Of a stretch of 31,463 nucleotides of DNA, positions 13,607 through 21,384 are shown piece by piece. A program made the position numbers and the translations under genes. Positions within the stretch are counted from its first letter, which is position 1. Each line of letters starts with the position of its first letter. Source of the stretch: Streptomyces violaceoruber (GTDB taxonomy: Bacteria; Actinomycetota; Actinomycetes; Streptomycetales; Streptomycetaceae); contig JODI01000089.1 in assembly GCA_000720805.1 (NCBI GenBank), positions 1 through 31,463 of the forward strand, in the 5' to 3' direction. The notes beneath the pieces were generated by a model. The model did not search any database. It saw only the letters and a list, made by a program, of their open reading frames with translations, and had not been told where the DNA came from.

Positions 13607-15364
13607 TCATGACCACTGACTTGCGTCTGGCCACACGCCAAGAGCTATTTCTGCTAGTCCCGCCTGACGTTCGGTGATTCCACCAGGGCGCCATCGAGAA
13701 TTCTCGAAGTCCCAAAGTCGAGATACATTAGTGCTGGATGATATGAGAAGTGCGGATTCTGCGTAGGCTATGGCCTTCTCGGGGTACGGACGGTTTGAGA
13801 GGGATTGATTCTTCCGCCCGTTCAGCAAAGTCAGGTTTCCCAAGCGTCGCGTCCATGAGTCGTGCTCTTCGATGCGGAACTCTGGATCAGGCTGTTGTGG
13901 ATAAATTTGATCGACGTGAACCTTCGCGTTGCCTGAAACTTCTAGTTCATCAACCCCCGCCGCAGAGCGCAACGCACCTTCGATCTTCTGAAGCAGGTAT
14001 CGCGCCTGCGATGTCTTCGGGATTTCTGCCTCTTCGAAGTCTGCCTTGAAGGTTTCATTGTCAGGGATCCATGTGCACATTCTGCGCAGAATTGATTCGA
14101 GGCCAGCACCTCCTGAAAACTCCTTGGCCGATTCGAATATGTTTTCCTCCAGTAGGGTGGATTCGCGTCGCCCAATCACCGTCCATCGGACATAATAGCT
14201 TAGGCATGCCTCCACTAGATCCTGGAGCTGCCCGTAATCATTTTTCTCTGACGCGGCCAAAAGGAGAGGATGCAGTGCATCCGCATTAAGCGCCTTCACC
14301 TCGGCCAGGGCTGTATCGAATTCATCGACTCCGGTTGAACAGTGGATGAGATCTACATAACGAAGGGATGCGCTCTCGAGCTCGGCGGCAAAGGCGCCAG
14401 CCGTGTAAGCGTGAGGACCTTTGTTGAATTCTTTTGTAAGGTCTCCTCTTATCGTAGCGTAGAGGCTGTGGGACTTCACATCCCCGTGGCGGGCAACCCA
14501 GAAGTGGCGCAGAAATCTTTCTATCTCTTCGCGCTTGTCGAATTTATCCAGAAGTACCCGCCATGCGTCATTGATGCGCTGCTTTTCGGTATCCTCCCGG
14601 CTTTTCTCCATGAGGAAATTTCTCACGAGATCTACCGTGGATAGGTCTTTTCCGCGCGAGTTAATAGTCTCGAATACCTCGTTGGCGTCACTTGACGTAG
14701 GCGTCTGTATTTCTACGAATACCAGACCCTTGATCAGGCACTCGTACAGTGAATCCAGCCAGTCAAGGCGACTGTCTTCGTCCGAGTAAGATGAGAGTTC
14801 TGCTGATATTTTGCTTTCGAAGTTTGAATAGGCTTCTACGATGAGTCGGTGAGAGGGGCGCTTGGCTTGCTCCATCCCTTTAACTTTTCCGGTTAGCTCA
14901 TTCCAGTCTTGAATGAAGTCGCGAAAAAAGTCCCGATCGAACAGGGATAGAACTAGAAAGTATTCCATCGGTTCGCGGCGCCCCGCTTTCCTTGCGATGT
15001 AGTCACGCTGAAGGTTATTGGCCGTCGCCTGGGCTTCCGGTGATCCCATCCTCCAGAGTATGTCGCGGATAACTGCAATGAGGATGGTTGACGTGGTGAG
15101 CCGTTGTTGGCCATCCAGCAGGGACCTGCTCTTTACCTGCTCGTCCGTGATGGTGACAATCGGCCCTATGAAGTATTCCGTCGACGACTCTCTTCCGATT
15201 TCACGCGCCTTTCGAAACTTCTGAATGTCGGCCCAGTACGTGTCAACTTCCTTCTTGGTCCATGAATATTGTCGCTGACTATCGTCCGGGACCGTGACCA
15301 CGGGGTTATTGGCCCCGATCAACTGACCGAGAGTCTGTCGTGCTGCATGCTTAATGATTGCCAT
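13607..15364 (-). CDS. DUF262/DUF1524 protein (GmrSD-like, probable defence nuclease)
   Basis: A 585-residue protein. The N-terminal DUF262 (ParB/Srx-like) domain has DSQRQYSWTKKEVDTYWADI (28-47), LLDGQQRLTTS (82-92) and FETINSRGKDLSTVDLVRNF (231-250). The C-terminal DUF1524 HNH-type part has HVDQIYPQQP (483-492) and RLGNLTLLNGRKNQSLSNRP with Lys530. This is the architecture of GmrSD type IV restriction enzymes and related defence nucleases. The usual EHI of the HNH motif reads DQI here, so the key His may be replaced by Gln. ATG 15364 follows GTGGAGCTC; the frame is open upstream but loses family similarity. Codon use is clearly AT-richer than the neighbours, suggesting recent transfer. Confidence 0.85.
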   Translation of the reverse strand: MAIIKHAARQTLGQLIGANNPVVTVPDDSQRQYSWTKKEVDTYWADIQKFRKAREIGRESSTEYFIGPIVTITDEQVKSRSLLDGQQRLTTSTILIAVIRDILWRMGSPEAQATANNLQRDYIARKAGRREPMEYFLVLSLFDRDFFRDFIQDWNELTGKVKGMEQAKRPSHRLIVEAYSNFESKISAELSSYSDEDSRLDWLDSLYECLIKGLVFVEIQTPTSSDANEVFETINSRGKDLSTVDLVRNFLMEKSREDTEKQRINDAWRVLLDKFDKREEIERFLRHFWVARHGDVKSHSLYATIRGDLTKEFNKGPHAYTAGAFAAELESASLRYVDLIHCSTGVDEFDTALAEVKALNADALHPLLLAASEKNDYGQLQDLVEACLSYYVRWTVIGRRESTLLEENIFESAKEFSGGAGLESILRRMCTWIPDNETFKADFEEAEIPKTSQARYLLQKIEGALRSAAGVDELEVSGNAKVHVDQIYPQQPDPEFRIEEHDSWTRRLGNLTLLNGRKNQSLSNRPYPEKAIAYAESALLISSSTNVSRLWDFENSRWRPGGITERQAGLAEIALGVWPDASQWS

Positions 15365-15595
15365 GATGAGCTCCACTGGTTCCGATCTCGTCCGAAGTAG
15401 ATCGTAGCGCTTGACGGGCGAACTGACTGGCAACCAGCCGGTTTTGAGCAGGTAGTCTCGGGGTATCGCAGGCATCGACCATGTCTGGCTGAGCCGACGG
15501 GCGGGACGCCGCGCGCCGGCCTCGGGATCGCGTCGAGCCTGGTACCTTCGGAACACCGCGGGATGCATCGGCCGCCAGTAGAAGTTTGGAACGAA
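15365..15595. other. Divergent gap between DUF262 and the 260-aa gene; G+C-rich, open on the minus strand
   Basis: The minus strand stays open through this gap in the DUF262 frame (e.g. AVFRRYQARRDPEAGARRPA, SQTWSMPAIPRDYLLKTGWL) and is richer in G+C than the gene it precedes. I see no family signal, and the DUF262 start has its own ribosome site. It probably holds the two divergent promoters and may contain a relic of older coding DNA. Confidence 0.35.
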
Positions 15596-16378
15596 ATGAG
15601 CTTTTCTAGCGAGAACACTGCCCCCCATCACCTGCATCTCTTGTTGTCTAGAGTTCGCAATTCATCAGAGGCGCAATACGCGAACGGCTGGGCCCAAGTT
15701 CTCGGCGCAGAATGGGGTTCTGTCGAATTCGCCAAGCGTCATGCTGAGGTTGTAAGCCTACTGCTAAGCACGATAGAGCAGCTAAATGCACTGCCTGAGC
15801 GATCAAGGGACAGATCGCTCAGATATGTGCCCAACTGGTGGACTGCCGTTGTGCATCCGCAGGTTAATTGGACAGATTCTGGCCGTGCTGCCGATACCCT
15901 TATTAGTCAAGAAACCCTGGACCATCTCGAGGCGGCTGCCGACCTTATCGCCGGCAGTCTCGTCGGGTCAGCCGCAGCGCCACGCAGTACTGAGCTTCAA
16001 GGTATCGCGGAACAGTGTCAGGAATGGCTTGAACTGCTGCGCGATATGAATGATGCCGAGCTTGGCGGTCCGATCAAAGATCGACTTATCTCGCAGATTG
16101 AGCACCTTATATGGCTGATTGAGAACGTCGAAGTGTTTGGCGGAGCCAGGGTCGCGGACGAAACCAATAGAGTCATGGGATCAATGGTTCAGGCGGCTGC
16201 GACCATGAACCCGAGCCCCACGATATCCAGTCGTTGGCAGAAGAGCTGGTACGCATTTATTGCGGTCTGCTTGGCATTTAACTTGGGGGCTCCGGTACTC
16301 CAGGAGTCCATTCAGGCAGGCACTGGCCTTGTCAAAGAGATCTCAGGGGTAGTTAATGAGATTCAGAGTTCGGAGTAG
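15596..16378 (+). CDS. Hypothetical protein with C-terminal hydrophobic segment, in the defence island
   Basis: A 260-residue protein of unknown family. The body is helical and acidic (FAKRHAEVVSLLLSTIEQLN, LDHLEAAADLIAGSLVGSAA, QCQEWLELLRDMNDAELGGP, ISQIEHLIWLIENVEVFGGA). A C-terminal moderately hydrophobic stretch, WYAFIAVCLAFNLGAPVL (about 225-242), may be a membrane anchor or buried helix. ATG 15596 is taken, with weak GGAACGA upstream; an in-frame ATG at 15563 is the alternative. Base composition is low in G+C like the divergent DUF262 gene, so both probably arrived together. It might be the partner, effector or immunity part of a two-gene system; that is inference from position only. 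Confidence 0.7.
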   Translation: MSFSSENTAPHHLHLLLSRVRNSSEAQYANGWAQVLGAEWGSVEFAKRHAEVVSLLLSTIEQLNALPERSRDRSLRYVPNWWTAVVHPQVNWTDSGRAADTLISQETLDHLEAAADLIAGSLVGSAAAPRSTELQGIAEQCQEWLELLRDMNDAELGGPIKDRLISQIEHLIWLIENVEVFGGARVADETNRVMGSMVQAAATMNPSPTISSRWQKSWYAFIAVCLAFNLGAPVLQESIQAGTGLVKEISGVVNEIQSSE

Positions 16379-16424
16379 CTAGCGTCAGGTGCCCAAGCGA
16401 CGAGCGGAGTGCATCGTGACTGGG

Positions 16425-19400
16425 CTAGCTTGCCGCGATGGCCGCATACGTCCAAACGTCGGCCGGGATCTCGTGATGAAGACGCCATGTGATTCCCATT
16501 GGCTTGCTGCCGACGTGCTCCTCGTACGTCGCCGGGCCCAGGAGCATCCACGGCTGCGACTTGCCGATGTCGGTATTCTTGTAGCGGCGCGTGAACAGCA
16601 GGACGTGGCTGCCCTGTTGTGCGTGGTGCTGATAGCGCAGACCCATGCGAGAGTCCTCCGCGGTTGCGTTCTGGGACTCCCAGTGGAAGAGCGTGGGGCT
16701 CAGGGCGTAGTCCTTGTAGCGGACCGTGGGGGAGAAGTCCTTCTCGTTCTTCTCCAAGGTGATGAGGAGAGCATCGGTCTGGATCTCCTCTACCCACAGG
16801 ACACCCTGCGCGAATGATCGAGGCATCTGACCCCCGAAGCGGGCAACGCCGAGAGCTGCAAGGATCTCGGAGCGGTTGTAGGCGCTGTGGACTTTCATGG
16901 GGATGTGGTTGTGGCTACCCGAGAGGGAGATCGGGAAGTGGTCTGCCTGGTCTAGGACGTGGACGAGCACCTGCCGGAGTTCGTCGCGGAACACCGCTTG
17001 GTCGCGCAGGGACTCCAGGCCTTGCTGGTAGCTCGTGAATCCGCCCGCGTTGTCCCACAGGTTGAAGAAGAGCATGCGGGCGTAGACCTGGTCGGTTGGG
17101 CTCAGGGACTCGTAGGGCGGGGCGTCGTCGGCGAGTAGGCGAAGGTATGCCTCGGCTCGGTCGGGATCGTCGACGTGGAGGAAGGCGTGTACGCGCTTGA
17201 GGAGAGCGGCTTCTCCGGGCGGCGGGGAGTCCTTGACGATGGCTGCTCGCCGAAGCACCGATGTCCACGAGTTGTCGCTCTTGTACAGCTCCTTGATTTC
17301 ACGTCGGCTCTCGCGGAGGTAGTCGGCCAGGCGCAGAGTCTCGTACACCTTGACCTCGTTGACCAACGTTTTTATCGTGGCGCCGAGTTGGGCGCGGATG
17401 TTGTCGAGGACGAGGTCCTTGGACTTTCCTTCCAGGATGATCTGACACCCAGAGGGAAGTTGTGGGAAGTCATGCTCGATGTTTTCGACGAGCCGGTTGC
17501 GAGAGAAGTTCGTTAGCGCCCGGAACTGCTCCTCGAAGCGGAACTCCGCCCTGTGCTGGCCGATGAAGTCAAGCACGGTGAGCACTGGCTTGGAGTCGGT
17601 GCGGCGTAGCCCCCGGCCGAGTTGCTGGAGGAAGACGGTCGCGCTGTTGGTCGGGCGCAGGAGTAGCAGCGTGTCGACGTCAGGGATGTCGAGGCCCTCG
17701 TTGAACAGGTCGACAGAGAAGATGACCTGCAGCTTGCCGTCGCGCAGGTCGGCAAGCGCCTGGGCGCGAACTCCGACCGGCGAGTCGCTGTCCAGTGCCA
17801 CCGCCTGGAAGCCGACCTGTCGGAAGAAGTCGGCCATGAAGTGGGCATGGGACTTGGTCACGCAGAAGCCCAGGGCTCGCATGGCTCCCGGGTTGGACAC
17901 CTTGTCCCGGATCTGCTTGACCACGATGCGGGCGCGGGCGTGGTTGCCCGTGTAGAGGTTCCCGAGTTCGTTTTCGGCGTAGGTTCCCTTGCTCCACCCA
18001 AGGTTCGTCAGGTCTGTGCCGTCTGGGATTCCGAAGTAGTGGAAGGGGCAGAGGAGATCATTTTCCAGCGCCTCCCAGAGACGCATCTCCGCCGCGATGC
18101 GGCCGTCGAAGAACTCGTCTTGGACATTGAGCCCGTCCATCCGCTCAGGGGTGGCGGTGAGGCCCAGCAGTTGCTTCGGTTCGAAGTGGTCGATGACCCG
18201 TCGGTAGGTGGCAGCGGTGGCGTGGTGGAACTCGTCGATGACGATCACGTCGAAGTGGTCAGGTGCCAGCTGTTCCAAGCGCCGGATGTTGAGGGACTGG
18301 ACGCTGGCGAAGACATGGTTCCACGCCTGTGGCTCCTGGCCTCCGTGGAGCAGTTCTCCGAAGGAGGCGTCGTCGAGGATCTCTCGGTACGTACGCAGAG
18401 ACTGCCGGATAATCTCCTTGCGGTGTGCCACGAACAGCAATCGCGGATGCTTGCTGTCGAGTGTCTTGGACAGGCTTCGATAGTCCAAGGCCGCCATCAC
18501 GGTCTTACCGGTGCCGGTGGCCGCGACGAGGAGGTTGCGGTGGCGACCTCGGATCTCTCGCTCGACGCGGAGACGCTCAAGCATGTCTCGCTGGTGCGGG
18601 AAGGGGCGTACCTCGAGGCCGGAGAGGTTGATCTTCAGGTCAGTCGCGGAGGTGCTGCCGCTCGCCTGTGCCAGGGCCTGATCGAGGCGCTCGCCGTGGG
18701 CGTCGGGGTCGTACGACTCGAAGGCGATGTCGTTCCAGTACGCGTCGAAGGTCGCCTCGAACTTGTTGAGCACCGCGGGCGTGGCGATCGACGACAGCCG
18801 CACGTTCCACTCCAGGCCATCGAGTAGTGCGGCCTTCGACAGGTTGGAGCTGCCGACGTACGCAGTGTCGAAACCGCTCTTCCGGCGAAACAGCCACGCC
18901 TTCGCGTGCAGGCGCGTGGAGCGCAGTTCGTAGTTGACCTTGACTTGGGCGCCGAAATCACGGACGAGTCGGTCGAGGGCATGGCGGTCAGTGGCACCGA
19001 TGTACGTCGTGGTGATGACGCGGATGGGTACGCCCCGCTCCTTCGCGGCGCGCAGGGAGTCCTCCAGGACTCGGATCCCGTACCACTTCACGAAGGCGCA
19101 AAGGAGATCGATGCGGTCGGCAGTCGCCAGTTCCGCTCTCAACTCCGCGCCCAGGCTGGGGTCTTCCGGGGAGTTCGTGATCAGCGAGGTCTCTGAGAGA
19201 GGCGTGAGGGGGCGTATCGCATAGACGCCGGGAGCTTCCTGCTCAGCGAGAGCGAGGAGCTGTCGCGGGCCCTCGACGATGGCGCTCGCCGCCTCGGCGT
19301 GTGGCTCGTCCGGCGTTGCGACAGCCAGGGACTGGAGGATGCGGTTGGCGGTGGCGACCTGCTTCTCGTGCGGTAGCTGACTTAGCTTGCGGCCGACGGT

Positions 19401-19571
19401 CTCGCCGATGTGGCGTGCCAGGACATGAGCGGAGGACTCGGCACTGACCTCTGCGTCGATGGCCTTCCAGCCCGCGGCTTCGAAACGCTCAAGCTCGGCG
19501 TGTACTTCGCGGGTGATCAGCTTCTCGTAGACACCCGCGATCGGTTTCGACCGGCCCTCTGCATCTGCCAC
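16425..19571 (-). CDS. PLD-like nuclease / superfamily II DEAD-box helicase / DUF3427 fusion protein
   Basis: A 1048-residue fusion. The N-terminal half has a phospholipase-D-type motif LHAKAWLF with GSSNLS (His222, Lys224, 240-243). The helicase core follows: Walker A AATGTGKT (350-357), DEFHH (446 on), LGLTATPER (470 on), and motif VI QLGRGLRRTD (650 on). The C-terminal ~350 residues match the DUF3427 type (SGSHNHIPMKVHSAYNRSEI, GVLWVEEIQTDALLITLEKN, HVLLFTRRYKN). Predicted ATP-driven DNA translocase/nuclease, probably in defence or repair. GTG 19571 is chosen over GTG 19613 because AGGGGGAG lies six bases before it. Convergent with the 260-aa gene; its G+C is intermediate. Confidence 0.9.
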   Translation of the reverse strand: MADAEGRSKPIAGVYEKLITREVHAELERFEAAGWKAIDAEVSAESSAHVLARHIGETVGRKLSQLPHEKQVATANRILQSLAVATPDEPHAEAASAIVEGPRQLLALAEQEAPGVYAIRPLTPLSETSLITNSPEDPSLGAELRAELATADRIDLLCAFVKWYGIRVLEDSLRAAKERGVPIRVITTTYIGATDRHALDRLVRDFGAQVKVNYELRSTRLHAKAWLFRRKSGFDTAYVGSSNLSKAALLDGLEWNVRLSSIATPAVLNKFEATFDAYWNDIAFESYDPDAHGERLDQALAQASGSTSATDLKINLSGLEVRPFPHQRDMLERLRVEREIRGRHRNLLVAATGTGKTVMAALDYRSLSKTLDSKHPRLLFVAHRKEIIRQSLRTYREILDDASFGELLHGGQEPQAWNHVFASVQSLNIRRLEQLAPDHFDVIVIDEFHHATAATYRRVIDHFEPKQLLGLTATPERMDGLNVQDEFFDGRIAAEMRLWEALENDLLCPFHYFGIPDGTDLTNLGWSKGTYAENELGNLYTGNHARARIVVKQIRDKVSNPGAMRALGFCVTKSHAHFMADFFRQVGFQAVALDSDSPVGVRAQALADLRDGKLQVIFSVDLFNEGLDIPDVDTLLLLRPTNSATVFLQQLGRGLRRTDSKPVLTVLDFIGQHRAEFRFEEQFRALTNFSRNRLVENIEHDFPQLPSGCQIILEGKSKDLVLDNIRAQLGATIKTLVNEVKVYETLRLADYLRESRREIKELYKSDNSWTSVLRRAAIVKDSPPPGEAALLKRVHAFLHVDDPDRAEAYLRLLADDAPPYESLSPTDQVYARMLFFNLWDNAGGFTSYQQGLESLRDQAVFRDELRQVLVHVLDQADHFPISLSGSHNHIPMKVHSAYNRSEILAALGVARFGGQMPRSFAQGVLWVEEIQTDALLITLEKNEKDFSPTVRYKDYALSPTLFHWESQNATAEDSRMGLRYQHHAQQGSHVLLFTRRYKNTDIGKSQPWMLLGPATYEEHVGSKPMGITWRLHHEIPADVWTYAAIAAS

Positions 19572-20119
19572 CGCTGCTCCCCCTGATACCTCGTGCTTCT
19601 TGCACAGCGTCACTCGTGCCGACTCATGGCGGCTCGTGTCGACTCGCGCCGACGTGGATCTGTTCTAACAGCAGTCACTGACAATTGAAGGGTCTGTGCC
19701 GAAAGATGATCGATTTCGGGCCGTGGCCCCTCGGCAGAGATGGGCTGGACAGGACCGTATACCGTCATGGTTTCCCGAGGGACCGCCCGCTTCTTTGCCA
19801 GTGTCGTGCCTCCGCGCCCCGCCTCAAGGGCGCTGCGCGTCGCCTTCGGCGATGGCCCTTCGGGCCACCCTTGACCCGGGCCGCTCCGGCACGGGGAAGA
19901 AGCGAGCGGGCGGCCCGGAGGGGCGGGGTCCTGGCGGATGTTCCTGGGGCCGTCCGCTGCGATCTTGGCCGGGGTTGGTGGGCGCGGTAGCGCCTCGCCT
20001 GCATGCCGGGTCGGTTTGGCGGCTGGCGGCGAGCGGGGGCGGGGGTGGGTGTGGGTGTGAACCGGCCGTGCTGCCTGGGGTTTGGAGGGGGTGGGCCGGA
20101 GGCGTGGGCGGTGGGGGCG
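19572..20119. other. Long intergenic stretch before the helicase; holds a repeat element
   Basis: About 550 bases with no supportable gene. The first part must hold the helicase promoter. The middle holds a hairpin-rich repeat (19820-19895). The right part is G-rich and repetitive (GGGGGCGGGGGTGGGTGTGG around 20035-20060). Open frames here are composition effects. Confidence 0.5.
19820..19895. repeat. Hairpin-rich element resembling Streptomyces interspersed repeats
   Basis: Two adjacent perfect hairpins with TTC loops: TCGCC/GGCGA (19840-19852) and GGCCC/GGGCC (19854-19866), inside a block starting GCCTCAAGGGCGCTGCGC and ending CCCTTGACCCGGG. CTCAAGGG and CCCTTGA at the ends pair as an outer stem. 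From memory, near-identical text recurs in intergenic regions of many Streptomyces genomes; copy number cannot be checked here. Confidence 0.5.
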
Positions 20120-21130
20120 TTATGCGCCGTGGCAGGCGTCGTACGGTTTCGCCGAACCACACCAGCAAACCGCCCCCCGCTCCGGCGGCCAGGAAACCGC
20201 CCGGCCCCGGGCCGCCAACGTCGTCGCATACTGCGGCAGCAGCGACACGTCCTCCGGGGACGTGCCCTCCGATGCCGCGAACGCCTCGTACGACGGGACC
20301 GTGCCCCTCACGATTCCCAGGTTCGGCGTGCCCGAGGTCGCCAGTTCCCTCAGGGACGTTTCTATCGTCGTCAGGTGGTCCTCGTGAGAGGGGTACTCCA
20401 GGGCGAGGGACGAGTACGCCGACACCAGTTCCGAGAGTTCGTCCGCCGGCCAGTGCAGGACCGCTACCGGGAACGGGCGGGAGAGGGCCTCGCGGTAGGT
20501 CCCGAGTTCTGCTCGGAGGCGGGAGATCTCCGCTTCCAGTTCCGCCGGGTTGTCGGAGCCGAGGGACCAGACGCGTTTCGGGTCGTGGAGTTCGTCCAGG
20601 GACACCGGGGACGAGTGCAGGGTGTCGGCGAGTACGTCCCAGTCGTCGTGCGGGACGCCCAGCATGCGTCGGACCCGGTGGCGGCCGAACAGGAGTGGGT
20701 GCATGGAGTACGGGGGCTGCTGGACGTCCGCCAGCAGCAGCCCCGTTCCCTCCGTGAACGTCTCCTGCGCCGCCTCCAGCTCGTCGTGTGCCTCCAGGGC
20801 CTCCGCGATGATCACCCAGGGGGCCGGGTCGCGGGGGGACGCCGCCCGGACTCCCTCGATGATCGCTCGGGCCTCGGCCTCGTGGCCGTACTCCCAGAGG
20901 TTCGCGGCCTTGAGGGCTCGTACCAGATGAGGGTTCTCCAGGCCGGTCGGTGACGACAGCAGGCGGTCGTAGAGCGTGCTCGCGGCGGGGCGGTCGCCGG
21001 CGAGTTCCAGGTGGGCCGCGGCCTGCAGCAGCAGGGCCTCGGCGTCCTCGGGATACAGGCCGGCGGTCCGCTCCAGGCGTGCCGCTTCGGCGGTGTGGTC
21101 TACGTTCTCGGCAGGCGTGTCGGGGCGCAT
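20120..21130 (-). CDS. Tetratricopeptide-like protein with C-terminal SEC-C zinc motif
   Basis: A 336-residue soluble protein. The N-terminal half is helical and TPR-like (HTAEAARLERTAGLYPEDAE, ALLLQAAAHLELAGDRPAAS, ALKAANLWEYGHEAEARAII, PAPWVIIAEALEAHDELEAA). The middle has a coiled-coil-like AELEAEISRLRAELGTYREA. The C-terminus AVCWCGSAKPYDACHGA is the SEC-C metal-binding motif (CxCxS...CHG), as in SecA tails. Function unknown; SEC-C usually mediates protein contacts. ATG 21130 has no ribosome site but has a -10 box seven bases upstream, so the transcript is probably leaderless. It lies downstream of the galactanase gene on the same strand, with a hairpin between. Confidence 0.88.
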   Translation of the reverse strand: MRPDTPAENVDHTAEAARLERTAGLYPEDAEALLLQAAAHLELAGDRPAASTLYDRLLSSPTGLENPHLVRALKAANLWEYGHEAEARAIIEGVRAASPRDPAPWVIIAEALEAHDELEAAQETFTEGTGLLLADVQQPPYSMHPLLFGRHRVRRMLGVPHDDWDVLADTLHSSPVSLDELHDPKRVWSLGSDNPAELEAEISRLRAELGTYREALSRPFPVAVLHWPADELSELVSAYSSLALEYPSHEDHLTTIETSLRELATSGTPNLGIVRGTVPSYEAFAASEGTSPEDVSLLPQYATTLAARGRAVSWPPERGAVCWCGSAKPYDACHGA

Positions 21131-21137
21131 GGGTGAC

Positions 21138-21143
21138 ACCGTA
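21138..21143 (-). promoter_or_regulatory. Candidate -10 box for a leaderless SEC-C gene transcript
   Basis: On the minus strand TACGGT ends seven bases before the ATG at 21130. The same hexamer and spacing occur before the 93-aa gene at 4676. No ribosome site is present. Confidence 0.4.
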
Positions 21144-21263
21144 CTGCCGAGAGGTGGCAGAGGAGAGGTACGTGCAGGCCAGAGGCCAAGGCCCGCCATC
21201 GCCACCGCACGGGTACCGGGCGGTAGGGCCGTGGGGACGGCGGCGGGCCGGGGTCGCCTCAGC

Positions 21264-21279
21264 CCCCGCCACGGCGGGG
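21264..21279 (-). terminator. Hairpin downstream of the galactanase gene
   Basis: CCCCGCC/GGCGGGG with a minimal loop lies about 105 bases past the galactanase stop and before the SEC-C promoter. No T-run follows; the whole gap is extremely G+C-rich. Confidence 0.4.
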
Positions 21280-21384
21280 ACCGCGGGGACCGCCCGGCGG
21301 AGCCGAGGGCCACCGCGCGCGTCCCGTCCCGCCCCGCCCCGCCCTGCCCGGCCGCCCGTCCTGCCCGCGGGGACTCCAGATCGT

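Noticed and set aside
16379..16424. Inverted repeat (AGCTAG/CTAGCT) between convergent genes as an attachment site
   Set aside because: Short and explained as a possible terminator; no matching copy was seen at the other side of the island.
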